Shown here: in pieces, positions 48,294 through 58,791 of the stretch | How the letters are laid out: the number at the start of each line of letters is the position of its first letter | Numbering within the stretch: position 1 is the stretch's first letter | From: Candidatus Opimibacter skivensis | GTDB taxonomy: Bacteria > Bacteroidota > Bacteroidia > Chitinophagales > Saprospiraceae | DNA: 64,000 nucleotides | Assembly: GCA_016722045.1 (NCBI GenBank) | Contig: JADKGY010000032.1 | Coordinates: 283,864 to 347,863 of the forward strand | Reading direction: 5' to 3' | Notes under the pieces: model-generated | Seen by the model: the letters and a program-made list of their open reading frames with translations, nothing else | Told to the model about the DNA's origin: nothing | Database searches by the model: none | Made by a program: the position numbers and the translations under genes

Positions 48294-49699
48294 TTAGCTT
48301 TCCATCGTGTAATACCGGATCATCGATTGGATCTCGCGATCGGTCTTACTCTTGGGTGCCATCTTGAAAAAGATCTTATGCGAATCAAAATCTTCAGGCA
48401 GCAATTCATCAAGGCATTCCATAGTTTCTTTCTTCTTTCCTAAGCGATACAGACAAGCTGCTTTGCAGTAAGAAAGACGAGGTCCGACTGTATATTCATC
48501 AGCTTCTTCCAGTACATCAAGCGCTTTCTCAAGCTTATTGCGACGCATCAGGAACTTGACGTGGGCCAGCCAGTATTGTTCTTCTTCAGGACCTGCTTCT
48601 GTAGATTTAGTGTGATAGAAGTCAGCTTTGCCGTACTGCTTTGTTTTTTCATAGCAATACGCCAGCTCAGCATAATATTCCTCACGACGATCATCAAGAC
48701 GTATGGCTTTGATCAATGAACTGATCGCATTCGTGTAATTACCTTCACTTGCGTAGCAGATGCCCAGCAGGTAATACACATCATCGATGTACTGATCGAT
48801 CTTCAATGCTTCGATCAGGTAGTCCTTAGCCACTGCATATTTGCGCAGGTTGAGCATACATTCAGCCGCAGGAACAAGATATTCCTGGTTGTGACCAAAA
48901 CGCTGGATCAATTCCTGGTAGATGCCGAGAGCTTTTTTATAGTCTTTCGTCTGAATGCACACTTCAGCACAATCGAGATATCCTGTTTTGAATTCAGGAT
49001 TGACGATGTAGCTGTATTCAAGCGATCGAATGGCGTTTTTGTAATCGCCTTCACAACTATACGCATGCCCCAGGTTAAACCACGCGAGGTAGTTATACGC
49101 ATCCTGATCGATGAGGCTGTTGTGAAATTCAATGCTCTCCTGGTACAATCTCGACCACTCTACGCAAAGCCAGATATGCTCCAGTGCTTCTTCGTTTTTG
49201 GGATCGATCGTCAGCACTTCACGCAGCTTGTGATACATCTGGTTGTATTCCCGCATGCACTCATAGATGTAGGCTTCTGCGAGATACAGATCTACACAGG
49301 AGTTGAGTGTCATCTGGTTCGTACAGTTGTCCACCATTGTGAAAGCCTTCTCGTAATCGCCGAGCTGGGCTGTCACTTTGATTTTCATCAACTGCATTTC
49401 CGGATTGTGGGGAATAGGTTGAGGGCAATGTCAAGGGTCTCGTTTGCTTCTTTGTAATCTTCTTCGTTGATCAGCAGACGTGATTTGATGACATAGAATT
49501 CCGCGTGATGGCTTGAGTATTGCAATGCGTAATCAAGGGCTTCAAGCGCTTTCTCCGTGAGTGATTCTGAGATATAGTATTGGATGAGATTGAGGTAATC
49601 TTTTTCGTCCCAGTGGGATGACCCCCCGTGCAATATCATGTTCTCAAAGACAGATACAAACTCAGGAAGAGACAGGTTTGGTTTCGTTCTGTACTCCAT
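48294..49699 (-). CDS. Tetratricopeptide repeat protein (frame broken once)
   Basis: About 468 residues of consecutive TPR units from MEYRTKPNLSLPEF to the end, for example NYLAWFNLGHAYSCEGDYKNAI and DVYYLLGICYASEGNYTNAI. No signal peptide is evident, so probably a cytosolic scaffold. A C is missing from a C run near 49405 (TTCCCCAC; FPHNPEMQ expected), splitting the gene. Partner unknown. Confidence 0.85.
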
Positions 49700-50084
49700 G
49701 CAAATGATGGTTGGGATTATAATAATTTGTCGTTGGTAAATATAACCAAAACGGCGTCAAACATACGATATCCATTGTCATTTGCACCTTTTAAAAACAT
49801 CGATACATACAGACCGCCTTCATCTGTAAATCACACATACATAGATGCTTACATAAGCACCTTATCATACATCATTTTTACATCATAGGTAATGCGCTCT
49901 AATACACAACAGTATGTATCATACATCAAATGCATGATTAAGAAAAAAATAAATTTTTATCCCCAATTGAAAAAAACATGTGGAAAACTTCTACGATAGT
50001 GATAAAAAAAGAAGAAGGGTGTGTTGTACCCACCCCCTCCTTTTTTTTATCGCATTGTTGAATCAAAAAAAAATTCTAAACGCA
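49700..50084. other. AT-rich spacer with a minus-strand terminator
   Basis: 385 bases without a gene. At 50001-50051 an imperfect hairpin (GATAAAAAAAG... with ...CTTTTTTTTATC, GC-rich apex) ends the Spy-like operon on the minus strand and could act in both directions. The rest is AT-rich and unstructured. Confidence 0.6.
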
Positions 50085-50546
50085 CTAATTTTTTTGATCA
50101 CGCTGTGGCCCCTGAGGATTCATTCCATTTGCTCTTTTCAGGAGACCTCTGTTGAATTCTCTTTCAGATGCCTGTAGTAAAATGATTTTTCTCGGACTGA
50201 TCACCTTGCGTAAATCTGCAATCAGTTTTTTCTGAAGATCAAGTCTTTTCTGTTCCTGAATGACGTGACGATCGATGATGGTGTTAGCTTCATCATCAGT
50301 GATGGTCATCAGATCAGGACGTTCCATGTCATCTTTCATGTCCTTGAGCGCATCTTTGTATTCATTGTACACAGGCCAGAATTTAGTGGCTTCGTCCGGG
50401 GACAAATCAAGCTTTTGCGTGATGAATCCGATGCGCTGTGCTTCTATCCGCTGCCGAGCTTCTTTTGCTAAGGGGCCTTGTGGCTGGGCAAATCCCAGGA
50501 CAGGTATGATAAAGGTCAGGGCGATGACTAAATATTTGAGTTTCAT
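50085..50546 (-). CDS. Spy/CpxP-like periplasmic protein
   Basis: 153 residues: signal peptide (LVIALTFIIPVLGFAQ), then an all-helical charged domain with IGFITQKLDLSPDEATKFWP, resembling the LTxxQ-type repeats of Spy/CpxP-type chaperones and heavy-metal sensors in Bacteroidota. Probably a periplasmic chaperone or stress monitor. Third gene behind the ECF sigma factor and its membrane partner, so likely a member of the same envelope stress regulon. Confidence 0.75.
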   Translation of the reverse strand: MKLKYLVIALTFIIPVLGFAQPQGPLAKEARQRIEAQRIGFITQKLDLSPDEATKFWPVYNEYKDALKDMKDDMERPDLMTITDDEANTIIDRHVIQEQKRLDLQKKLIADLRKVISPRKIILLQASEREFNRGLLKRANGMNPQGPQRDQKN

Positions 50547-50569
50547 GTTTATAGAGTTTGGTGTGTTAT

Positions 50570-51002
50570 TTAAAATAAGTCTTCTGGATCTGTTCCGTTT
50601 GTTTCTTCCATGAGATATTCTTCGATGGCATCATGCGGTACATCAGGTTGGATTTCGTCCATCTGGATGTCAGTGGTTTCGAGGAGTGGTTCAAACTCAT
50701 CGATATTTTCATTTATGTATTGGTAAGCTTCGACTGCACTGATGTCATTCGTCTCTACTAAAGCAGGTTTTGATAAAAACCAAAATCCACCTATGCTGAG
50801 TCCTGTCATGATTGCTGCGATTCCTATTATCCTATTCCATGTAATCTTTCTTACTATCGGTTGAGACCTCTTTCTTCCAACGGTTTAAAACATCATCCGG
50901 AAATGATTCAAAATATCCGGCAGGAGGATCAATTGATTCTTTCAATGGAAATCCGGGTGCTATATTTTTCAACTCTTCGCTGATATTATCTTCGGGTGAC
51001 AT
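50570..51002 (-). CDS. Single-pass membrane protein, putative anti-sigma factor (frame broken once)
   Basis: About 143 residues when joined: a cytosolic N-terminus (MSPEDNISEELKNIAPGF, then PPAGYFESFPDDVLNRW), one membrane helix (IIGIAAIMTGLSIGGFWFL) and an acidic periplasmic tail. The Pro-Pro-Gly-Tyr-Phe motif is usual in Bacteroidota sigma partners. One indel near 50845 splits the frame before the helix. The gene starts 3 bases after the sigma-factor stop. The anti-sigma role is inferred from topology and position. Confidence 0.7.
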
Positions 51003-51005
51003 GTT

Positions 51006-51537
51006 TTATATGATTTGTTTTGCACGAAATTCTTCTTCTATTTTTCACAGCATGATGAAAGGATGCTTTCAACGCTCCTTCTGTCAACTGCAGCATTTCA
51101 GCCATTTGCTTATAAGACAATTCATCAAAATACCGCATGCGGAATACCATTTGTTGTCGTTCAGGCAGACCTGTAACCACCATCTCCAGTGAGGCCGCTA
51201 AATTGTCTGTATTGAGATAGGCTTCTGCGGGACGTGTGTCATGATTTTCCAGTTCAACTGTCTTTATTCTTGAGGTACTTTTCTGATAGTTGATCACTTC
51301 ATTGCAGGCGATCCTGTACATCCAGGTGAATAGTTCTGATCTTCCTTCATATCCTTTGATATGCCTGAAGATTTTGATGAAGGTGTTTTGCAGGATGTCA
51401 TCTGCATCTTCATGAGACGATACTCTTCCTCTCACCAGGCTATACAGGCGCTTCTGGTACTTGACGACCAGTTGCCTGAATCCTTCCTCCTGAGTCCGGG
51501 GGTGACTTACCAGTGTTACTATCTCTTCGTCTGTCAT
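51006..51537 (-). CDS. ECF RNA polymerase sigma factor (frame broken once near the end)
   Basis: About 177 residues. Region 2 has FRQLVVKYQKRLYSLV and DADDILQNTFIKIFRHIK; region 4 has LPERQQMVFRMRYFDELSYKQMAE and LTEGALKASFHHA. A missing A in the run near 51040 garbles the last residues; corrected they read KKIEEEFRAKQII. ATG 51537 is preferred over TTG 51549. It leads an operon with a membrane protein and a Spy-like protein, typical of extracytoplasmic stress systems. Confidence 0.92.
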
Positions 51538-51813
51538 GCTGTCCTTCAATATCTAAGACAACGGAAAGCGCCTTGGGTTTAATGCGTAGGAATTTAATGG
51601 CTGATGGTTATTGGTTGTGGGAAAGTAGACTGGTTTTAGGTTATGAGTTGCGGGACATGTTAATGGTCTTTGGTTTTTGGAGAAACAAAATTAAATTCCT
51701 GATAGAAGTCTTTATCTATTGACTGATAACACATTACCTTTCCTATTCCCAAAACCAGAACCAGTCCACTTTCCAACAACCAATAACCTTTATACTTATC
51801 CTAAATCCGCGTC

Positions 51814-51821
51814 TATCTTTG
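51814..51821 (+). promoter_or_regulatory. Predicted -7 box for the plsC-like gene
   Basis: TATCTTTG matches TAnnTTTG and ends 5 bases before ATG 51827, the same spacing as at cysS and the second rhomboid gene. This supports 51827 as the start and a leaderless mRNA. Confidence 0.6.
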
Positions 51822-51826
51822 TCTCC

Positions 51827-52387
51827 ATGAAGTACTTATCTCGGTTGATTTTGAGGATTTTGGGTTGGAAAGTGATCCTGGAGATACCTGCTGATCTGAA
51901 GAAATATGTAGTAGCAGTAGCACCACATACGAGCTGGAAGGATTTTTTTCTGGGACTTGTGGTACGTTCTTCGATTGGTCGGAAAATCTATTATTTGGGT
52001 AAAAAGGAATTGTTTGACAGTCCTTTTGGCTTCTTCTTCTGGTGGACCGGGGGAAGGCCTGTCGATCGGAAACAAAAAACAGGTTTAGTAGATCAGGTCG
52101 TTGCACTATTTAACGGGAGTGAAGAATTTGCTATCGGAATTGCTCCTGAAGGGACACGGAAAAAAGGTAAGTGATTTCAAAACCGGATTTTATTTCATCG
52201 CACAAAAGCAGGTGTACCGATCATTCCATGTTCATTTGATTATGGACATAAGACTGTTCATTTCATGAAGCCCTTTTATCCAACATCCGATTCTGAAAAA
52301 GATCTTGATTTGATATGGAGTTATTTTGATGGAGTGATGGGGGCGAAAGTGGAAGGAAGTATTACGGGTGCGAGACGTGAGACGTGA
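51827..52387 (+). CDS. Lysophospholipid acyltransferase, PlsC-like (frame broken twice)
   Basis: About 187 residues. The acyltransferase HX4D-type motif appears as APHTSWKDFFLG, with GGRPVDR and APEGTRKK further on, as in 1-acyl-glycerol-3-phosphate acyltransferases. Indels near 52168 (A/G run) and 52208 (CACAAAAGC, one A short) break the frame; corrected the chain continues VSDFKTGFYFIAQKAGVPII and ends GARRET. The stop falls inside a heptamer repeat, which supplies the last codons. Confidence 0.85.
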
Positions 52388-52422
52388 CGTGGTGTGAGAT
52401 CTGAGATCTGAGATCTGAGACG
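52370..52422 (+). repeat. GTGAGAC / GAGATCT heptamer array across the plsC stop
   Basis: Two GTGAGAC-type units, an imperfect stretch, then three GAGATCT units. The TGA stop at 52385-52387 is within the first part, so the array has entered the end of the coding region. Confidence 0.85.
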
Positions 52423-52440
52423 AATTTATGATTCATACTG

Positions 52441-52530
52441 AGCAGTCTAAGACTGCTTTTAAAAGTATCCTCAATTGGCCCTATGATCTGGTATATGGAT
52501 TTGAAGTTTGAAACTTCAAATAACGGGGAG
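52441..52530. repeat. Hairpin element ending in AACGGGGAG, copy B
   Basis: AGCAGTC/GACTGCT hairpin, a spacer with a weak stem, then ATTTGAAGTTT/AAACTTCAAAT followed by AACGGGGAG. Same arrangement and length (90 against 86 bases) as copy A at 33874-33959; the final stem keeps pairing although its bases differ. Confidence 0.7.
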
Positions 52531-52590
52531 ACACCTTTGTTGACGTGAGTGATGTCGTGAGACTGATTACTGCTCACTGATTACCACTTT

Positions 52591-53064
52591 TTAATCAAGC
52601 CTTTCATTAAAATCTTTCTCCTCAATAGGTACACATACCCTATTAAACAATTCCTGTAGTTCCACCCTGTGCTCTATACTTTTCCTTTCCGGATATCAAT
52701 GTGGATAAATTGTGCCCATAAAAGTGATTTCAGTGTTCTTTCAGCATCATACATCCGCATTTCAACATGGAGAAATTTTGGTTTTGTATCAATCAACTGG
52801 CTTTCAATCGTCACTTCTTCCATCAATAGTGCCGGCCTGATATAGGCGATCTGATTTTTGTGTCACCACCCATCCTAACCCCGTAGTCCGGCTATATTCA
52901 TAGATATTGAAATCATATTCCTTCCATACCTGGTCCTCACGGGCATTCATAAAGTAATCAAGGTACTTTCCATTATTGAGATGAGAATACGGATCACAAT
53001 CCTGGAATCGGATGATGGCTTTGCTGGAAAGAAACTGAGGTTCCTTTGAGTCTGGGACAGTCAT
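52591..53064 (-). CDS. Acyl-CoA thioesterase-like, 4HBT hot-dog fold (frame broken twice)
   Basis: About 157 residues. FQDCDPYSHLNNGKYLDYF is the hot-dog signature with the catalytic Asp; corrected sequence continues QNQIAYIRPALLMEEVTIES and EMRMYDAERTLKSLLWAQF. Indels occur near 52857 (CAAAAATC, one A too many) and near 52690 (GGAAAAG). Likely hydrolyses acyl-CoA; its exact substrate is unknown. Confidence 0.8.
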
Positions 53065-53287
53065 AAGGTGAAAATAGGTATAAGTGTGAAGTTAAAATAA
53101 ACTCGACCAGATAGAATTTTGAATAAGGATCAACGAATCTTGAATTTTGAAGTAAAAGAATGAATACCAAATTTTAAAGTAATAGTCCTTGACCATCCCC
53201 ATTGCCCTAACTCGCAGCCATGACCTTAACCTATGACCTATTTCACTATTGTATCCTTAAATTCGCCCTGAAGATCAACAACTACAG

Positions 53288-55397
53288 ATGCGCTACACGG
53301 CTGAACAACAGAAGATTTTTTCAATGAAACAAAAAATACCTGGCAAAAAAAAGTGCCGGTGATTTGCAAGGCGATGATATTCAACCCCTGGAAGAATTGG
53401 TTCGCTTTCATGAATACCGATATTATGTCCTCAATGATCCACTGGTCAGTGATTTCGAATATGATCAGCTATATAAACTTCTTGAGTCACTTGAGAAAAA
53501 ATATCCCGCAAATCATCACCTAACTCCCCTACCCGTCGTGTCTCGAGTGATCTGATTGATGATTTCGTCACGGTGAAACATGTGATCCCCATGTTATCCT
53601 TGACAATTCATATGATGCGGATGATCTGATCAAATTTGATACGCAGGTTAAAAAACTGACCGAGAGAAATATTATTAATTACACAGTCGAACCAAAATAC
53701 GATGGGGGAAGCATAGCTATCATTTATGAAAATGACGAATTGGTCAGAGTGGCCACCCGTGGTAACGGCGAAGAAGGTGAAGAAATCACTGTTCAGGCAC
53801 GCACGATCAAATCACTGCCATTAAGTGCGGCATTTTCGAAACATGGAATTTATAAAGTGGAATTGAGAGGTGAAGCCGTCATATCAAAATCAAGATTTAA
53901 AGAAGTCAACAAACAGCGCGCTGATGACGGGCTTCCGTTACTGGCTAATTCAAGAAATAGTGCATCAGGTGGTTTACGAACAAAAGATCCTTCAGAAACA
54001 GCAAGACGTCAGTTGGATGCTTTCATTTTTCAAATGGGTTATGCTGTAGATAAAAATGGCAAAGATGTATTGCCTTCAATAAAATCTCATCACGACGCTA
54101 TCGAACTTCTGGGAACGCTTGGCTTCAAAGTTTCAAAAGGTGATAAACGTTTTTGCAAAGGAATAGAAGAAGTCATCGACCAGATCAATCACTGGACGAC
54201 GATTCGGGATGATTTCCGATTGAGATCGATGGCATGGTCGTGAAAGTGGATTCTTTCGATCTGCAGGATATGTGCGGCTACACAAGTCATCATCCCAGGT
54301 GGGCAATAGCGTATAAGTTCCAGGCAAAGCAGGCCACAACAAAACTCCTTGATATCGAATACAACGTAGGTAAAATAGGCTCAATCACCCCGGTGGCGAA
54401 AGTTGAACCTGTATCACTTGCAGGCGTAACGATTTCATCAATCTCTCTTCATAATGAAGACTTCATCAAATCGAAGGATATCCGCATAGGCGATCAGGTG
54501 CTCATCGAAAGGGCAGGCGATGTGATTCCCTATATCGTCAAATCGCTTCCTGAACTACGGACAGGCAATCTAAAACCGGTTATCTATCCTACACATTGTC
54601 CTTCATGCAATACGCCTCTGGTCCGGGAAGAAGATGAAGCCGCCTGGCGATGTCCTAATCCGGATTGTGAAGCCCAACTCATTCAAAAATTAATTTTCCA
54701 TGTATCAAAAGATGCCATGGATATCGATGGCTTTGGTGAAAAATATATTGTTCGTTTTTTTGAATTGGGTTGGCTCAAAAATTTCGCAGATATCTACAAT
54801 CTGGATTATGATAAAATAGCCGCGTTGGAAGGTTTTGGTAAAAAATCTGCTGACAAATTGAAAGATTCCATTGAAAAAGCGAAATCCAATCCGATATATA
54901 GACTTCTCCATAGCCTGAGTATCCATCATTTAGGTCAACGTGCATCAAAGCTTATCGCAGAACGAATCGCACACGTATTTGATTTAGAAAATTGGACACT
55001 TACAGACTATACGTCTATCAAAGACATCGGCCCTGTCGTCGCAGAAAAAGTGCAGGATTGGTTTTCAGTTAAAAAGAATATCGCTCTCCTTCACCAGATG
55101 GAATCCAATGGTGTAAATCTGAAACAAACGGATCTGGATAAGCCTAAACAATTGATCACAGATGGTGTATTGTCAGGAAAAACAATTTTATTCACAGGTA
55201 CACTTTCCAGGATGGGACGTAAAGAAGCTCAGGACCTGGCAGAATCCTTAGGCGCTAAAAACATCAGTGCCGTCAGCGGTAATCTGGACATCCTTGTCGT
55301 CGGAGAAGATGCAGGATCAAAACTCGACAAAGCAAAAAAAATTGGCACTGTGCAGATACTTACGGAAGATGAGTTTATTGCATTAGCTAACCAATAA
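53288..55397 (+). CDS. ligA: NAD-dependent DNA ligase LigA (frame broken about five times)
   Basis: Seals nicks in replication and repair. Start MRYTAEQQKIF at 53288. Visible parts are the N-terminal Ia domain (FHEYRYYVLNDPLVSDFEYD), the adenylation motif EPKYDGG with the active-site Lys, the OB domain, a four-Cys zinc finger (CPSCNTPL ... CPNPDCEAQ), helix-hairpin-helices and a C-terminal BRCT domain (LSGKTILFTGTLSRMGRKEA). Single-base losses near 53315, 53345, 53527, 53597 and 54224 split it. Because the gene is essential and restored length is about 700 residues, sequencing errors are the likely cause. Confidence 0.92.
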
Positions 55398-55453
55398 TAT
55401 TTTAAAAAAGTACGGACAGGTCGCGACCTGTCCGTACTTTTTTAAAATATTAT
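55394..55453. terminator. 60-base perfect palindrome, bidirectional terminator
   Basis: Two 30-base arms with no mismatch and no spacer, centred on TCGCGA at 55423/55424. GC-rich GTACGGACAGGTCG halves are flanked by A6/T6 runs, so each strand reads as a stem followed by T. It starts one base before the ligA TAA and lies between convergent ligA and the NYN gene. Confidence 0.9.
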
Positions 55454-55457
55454 ATCC

Positions 55458-56067
55458 TTACACTGCGGGTTGTGCCTTATCCGGTATAAAATGTCTTGAA
55501 TGTAGCAATTGCATATGCGTTGCCAATATTCCGCCTTCAGATCTACCTGATTCTTCAATCGTGAATTCAAAGACGTCATCGAGATTCACATAATGACGTT
55601 CGGGCAATTGTGAGAAGTGAAAGAAAATATCTCTCCATGTGCGCAGATCGATGTCAAGATATTTCATAAAGCCATATCCATCCTGTACAGAATAACAATA
55701 ACCCCGGGTACGACAACCTATAGCACCCCAATCTTCAACCCGCTGATCAAGTACCGGAAGCAGATTAGGTATAAGATACCCCGAAAGAAATTTATCCCCT
55801 TCGTTGACAAGGTCCCGGCTGATGTATCTGAAGGCTAAAATCTCAACACGGATTCCCATGTTTTGTATTGCCTGCACTACTTTTTTAAAATCGACGGTCT
55901 TTGTATTCATAATCCGTTTTCATCCTGGCCTCATCAATTGACATGTATGAGTTAAGCCTGATGGGATCTCCGTATAAAGAAACATAGTCTCTCAGCACAT
56001 CATACCTAATACCATAACCACCGCTGCGTCTTATATTCTCAGCGTCAATAAATACACCAATTTTCAT
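55458..56067 (-). pseudogene. NYN-domain protein lacking its catalytic core
   Basis: The start (MKIGVFIDAENIRRSGGYG) and end (VVQAIQNMGIRVEILAF, LSGYLIPNLLP) match PIN-like NYN proteins. Between DYEYKD and DFKKVVQ near 55897, the expected segment of roughly 60 residues holding the other acidic active-site residues (usually NADVDLAVD ... SGDGDF) is absent, and the frame changes at the junction. This is larger than a homopolymer error: a real deletion or an assembly collapse. The C-terminal 70 residues are an extra domain of unknown type. Confidence 0.7.
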
Positions 56068-56152
56068 CGTCTTTCTTTTACAAATAGTTAATAATATCCT
56101 TTAAGCAAATAAAGGATCAACACATTACTGTGCATAGCAATAAAGGGTTCTG

Positions 56153-56631
56153 TTAGTTATCCGTTCGCTTCAGTTGCCAGTAAAATTCAAATGAGGCAAC
56201 CTTTTGTCCAGCCTGATCATGAGCTGTGACGGGTAATGAAATAGTCAAAGTTTCGCCCGGTGTTCTCAAAGAGTCCAATTGAAGTTGTACCTCCTGACCG
56301 GAATTGCAAAAATAGTAACTTTTACCTCTTACTTTCTTTAAAAATTCACCCTTCACACCTGTTAAAATATACTTTGTATTAGTTCCTGATACATAGGCAT
56401 ATACAAGAGCCCCTGTGCTCAACTCTGCTGCCATCCCCATCACCGCCCAGAAAACAGACCCAAAGGGTTCCGGATCCAGAGGCGATCTTTCAGCATCACC
56501 CTGCATCCATTTTCATCCAAAGAATCGATCACCATACCTGATATCAGACCCATCGGAAGCCTTCTCAACATCCACATTCTCATTTTCCATGGAGTGGTTA
56601 GTTGTTTTGAAAGTTTTTTGTTGAAAGACAC
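56153..56631 (-). CDS. DUF4442 (hot-dog thioesterase-like) protein (frame broken once)
   Basis: About 159 residues. PWKMRMWMLRRLPMG and RNPFGSVFWAVMGMAAELSTG are the family signature; the fold is a hot-dog thioesterase relative. A T is missing near 56462 (CCTTTGGG; NPFGSVFW expected). The GTG start at 56631 lies 3 bases downstream of a GATTTGA array, so the repeat forms the leader. Substrate unknown. Confidence 0.8.
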
Positions 56632-56634
56632 GGC

Positions 56635-56690
56635 GATTTGAGATTTGAGATTTGAGATTTGAGATTTGAGATTTGAGATTTGAGATTTTG
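56635..56690. repeat. GATTTGA heptamer array, eight units, upstream of the DUF4442 gene
   Basis: Seven GATTTGA units and one GATTTTG in perfect register. On the DUF4442 coding strand the unit reads TCAAATC and has no stop in any frame. It ends 3 bases before the GTG start. Confidence 0.95.
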
Positions 56691-56732
56691 GTAATTAAAT
56701 ACGTATAAAGATGTTGTTTTAAGCGCGTATAA

Positions 56733-56770
56733 AAACAAATCGAAAAGCCAAAATCGAAAATTCAAAATCA
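56733..56770 (-). repeat. Degenerate GATTTTG heptamers after uvrB
   Basis: Minus-strand reading from the uvrB TGA: GATTTTG, AATTTTC, GATTTTG, GCTTTTC, GATTTGT. Register starts at the GA of the stop codon, as at ppgK. Confidence 0.7.
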
Positions 56771-58784
56771 TTTCAGTCTTTTCCTTAGGGCCATCATTTC
56801 ATCCCTGTATTGAGCTGCCGTAATAAAATCTAAATCCTTAGCTGCGTCCTTCATCTTTCGTTCTGTGTCCGCAAGCATTCGTTCTACCTGGTCACGGGAC
56901 ATGAAGGCAAGCACCGGATCAGCAGCCATTGAAGGCTCAAGCTCTCTGTCCACATAGGCTTTCTTATTGCCTTCACGCACATCGAGAATTGATTTTCTGG
57001 CTAAAATTTCCTCTCTTGTTCTGGATATCGTAGTAGGTGTGATGCCATGCTTTTCATTGTATGCCATTTGTATGGATCGTCGCCGGTTAGTTTCATCGAT
57101 CGTTTTTTGCATCGACTCTGTGATTTTGTCGGCATAAAAATGACCATCCCATTTGAATTCCGCGCCGCTCTTCCTGCAGTTTGTGTCAGTGAACGATCAT
57201 TGCGAAGAAATCCTTCTTTGTCCGCGTCGAGAATAGCCACCAAAGAGACTTCCGGAAGATCAAGTCCTTCTCTCAATAAATTGACACCCACCAACACATC
57301 GAAATCACCGAGTCTCAGATCCTCAGAATTTCTACACGTTCCATGGTTTCGACTTCGGAGTGAATGTATTTGCACTTCACATTGAGTTTGATGAAATACT
57401 TACTTAACTCCTCAGCCATTCGTTTTGTCAGCGTGGTGACCAATACACGTTCGTTTGATTTTACTCTTTCGTTGACCTCATCCAGAAGATCATCAATCTG
57501 ATTGAGGCTGGGCCTGATTTCAATAGGAGGGTCGAGCAATCCTGTCGGACGGACAATTTGCTCGACAAGTACTCCACCGGTTTGTTCTAATTCATAATCC
57601 GCAGGCGTGGCACTTACATAGATCACCTGGTTGATCAGTCCTGTAAACTCATCAAAATTCAATGGCCTGTTATCAATAGCAGATGGAAGCCTGAAACCAT
57701 AATTGACAAGGTTTAACTTCCGGGCACGGTCACCACCCCACATCCCACGTACCTGAGGCAACGTCACATGACTTTCATCAACAATCATAAGATAATCATC
57801 CGGAAAATAATCAAGTAGGCAAAATGGACGTGTGCCGGGTTCTCTGCCATCAAAAAATCTACTATAGTTTTCAACACCACTGCAATAACCAAGCTCACGG
57901 ATCATTTCCAGATCAAAATGCGTGCGTTCATGAATACGCTTGCTTTCAAGATATTTTCGTTCCCTGGTGAAATATTCTTCCTGTCTGAATAATTCATCTT
58001 CAATGTCACGGATGATGAATTTGAGTCTGTCTCGAGGAGCTACATATAAATTGGCAGGAAAAATGGCTGCATGTTTAAGTGGTTCCTGGCGCTGACCGGT
58101 ATGTACATCGATGATATCTATCTCTTCAATTTCATCCCCATAAAATGTAACCCGGTAGCCATAGTCTACATAGGGTAAATGGATATCAACGGTATCACCT
58201 TTGACTCTGAAATTAGCTCTTGCGAGTTGACCTTCTGTCCGGCTATACAAACTTTCCACCAGGCGATAAAGAAAACTATTGCGTGATATTTTTTCTCCCG
58301 TCTGGATTCGGATGATGCCTGCTTTATAATCTTCAGGATTCCCCATACCATATATGCAGGATACAGAAGCGACCACAATGATATCGCGACGGCCGGACAA
58401 TAATGAAGATGTTGCCCTTAGACGTAGTTTATCTACTTCTTCATTGATAGAAAGATCTTTTTCTATGAATGTATCAGAGACAGAGAGATATGCTTCCGGC
58501 TGATAATAATCATAGTAGGAGACAAAATATTCAACTGCATTGTCAGGAAAGAATTCTTTGAACTCACCATAGAGCTGAGCTGTCAGTGTTTTATTGTGTG
58601 TAAGTACAAGAACTGGACGTTGTACTTCCTGGATGACATTTGCTACCGTAAATGTTTTTCCTGATCCTGTGACGCCGAGCAATACCTGGCTTTGCTCTCC
58701 TTTTCCAATACTTTTAACAAGCTGGCGAATAGCCTCGGGCTGATCTCCTGTAGGTTGATATGTGGAAGTAAGTTTAAATGACAT
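56768..58784 (-). CDS. uvrB: Excinuclease ABC subunit B (frame broken twice)
   Basis: Damage-verifying helicase of nucleotide excision repair. Walker A is GVTGSGKT near the N-terminus; the beta-hairpin region holds YYDYYQPEAY; DESHVTLPQ is the DEAH-like motif; LLREGLDLPEVSLV and TAGRAARN are helicase motifs; a UVR domain closes the protein. Missing bases near 57325 (A) and 57137 (T) split it; joined length is about 672 residues, normal for UvrB. Confidence 0.95.
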
Positions 58785-58791
58785 CGACTGG

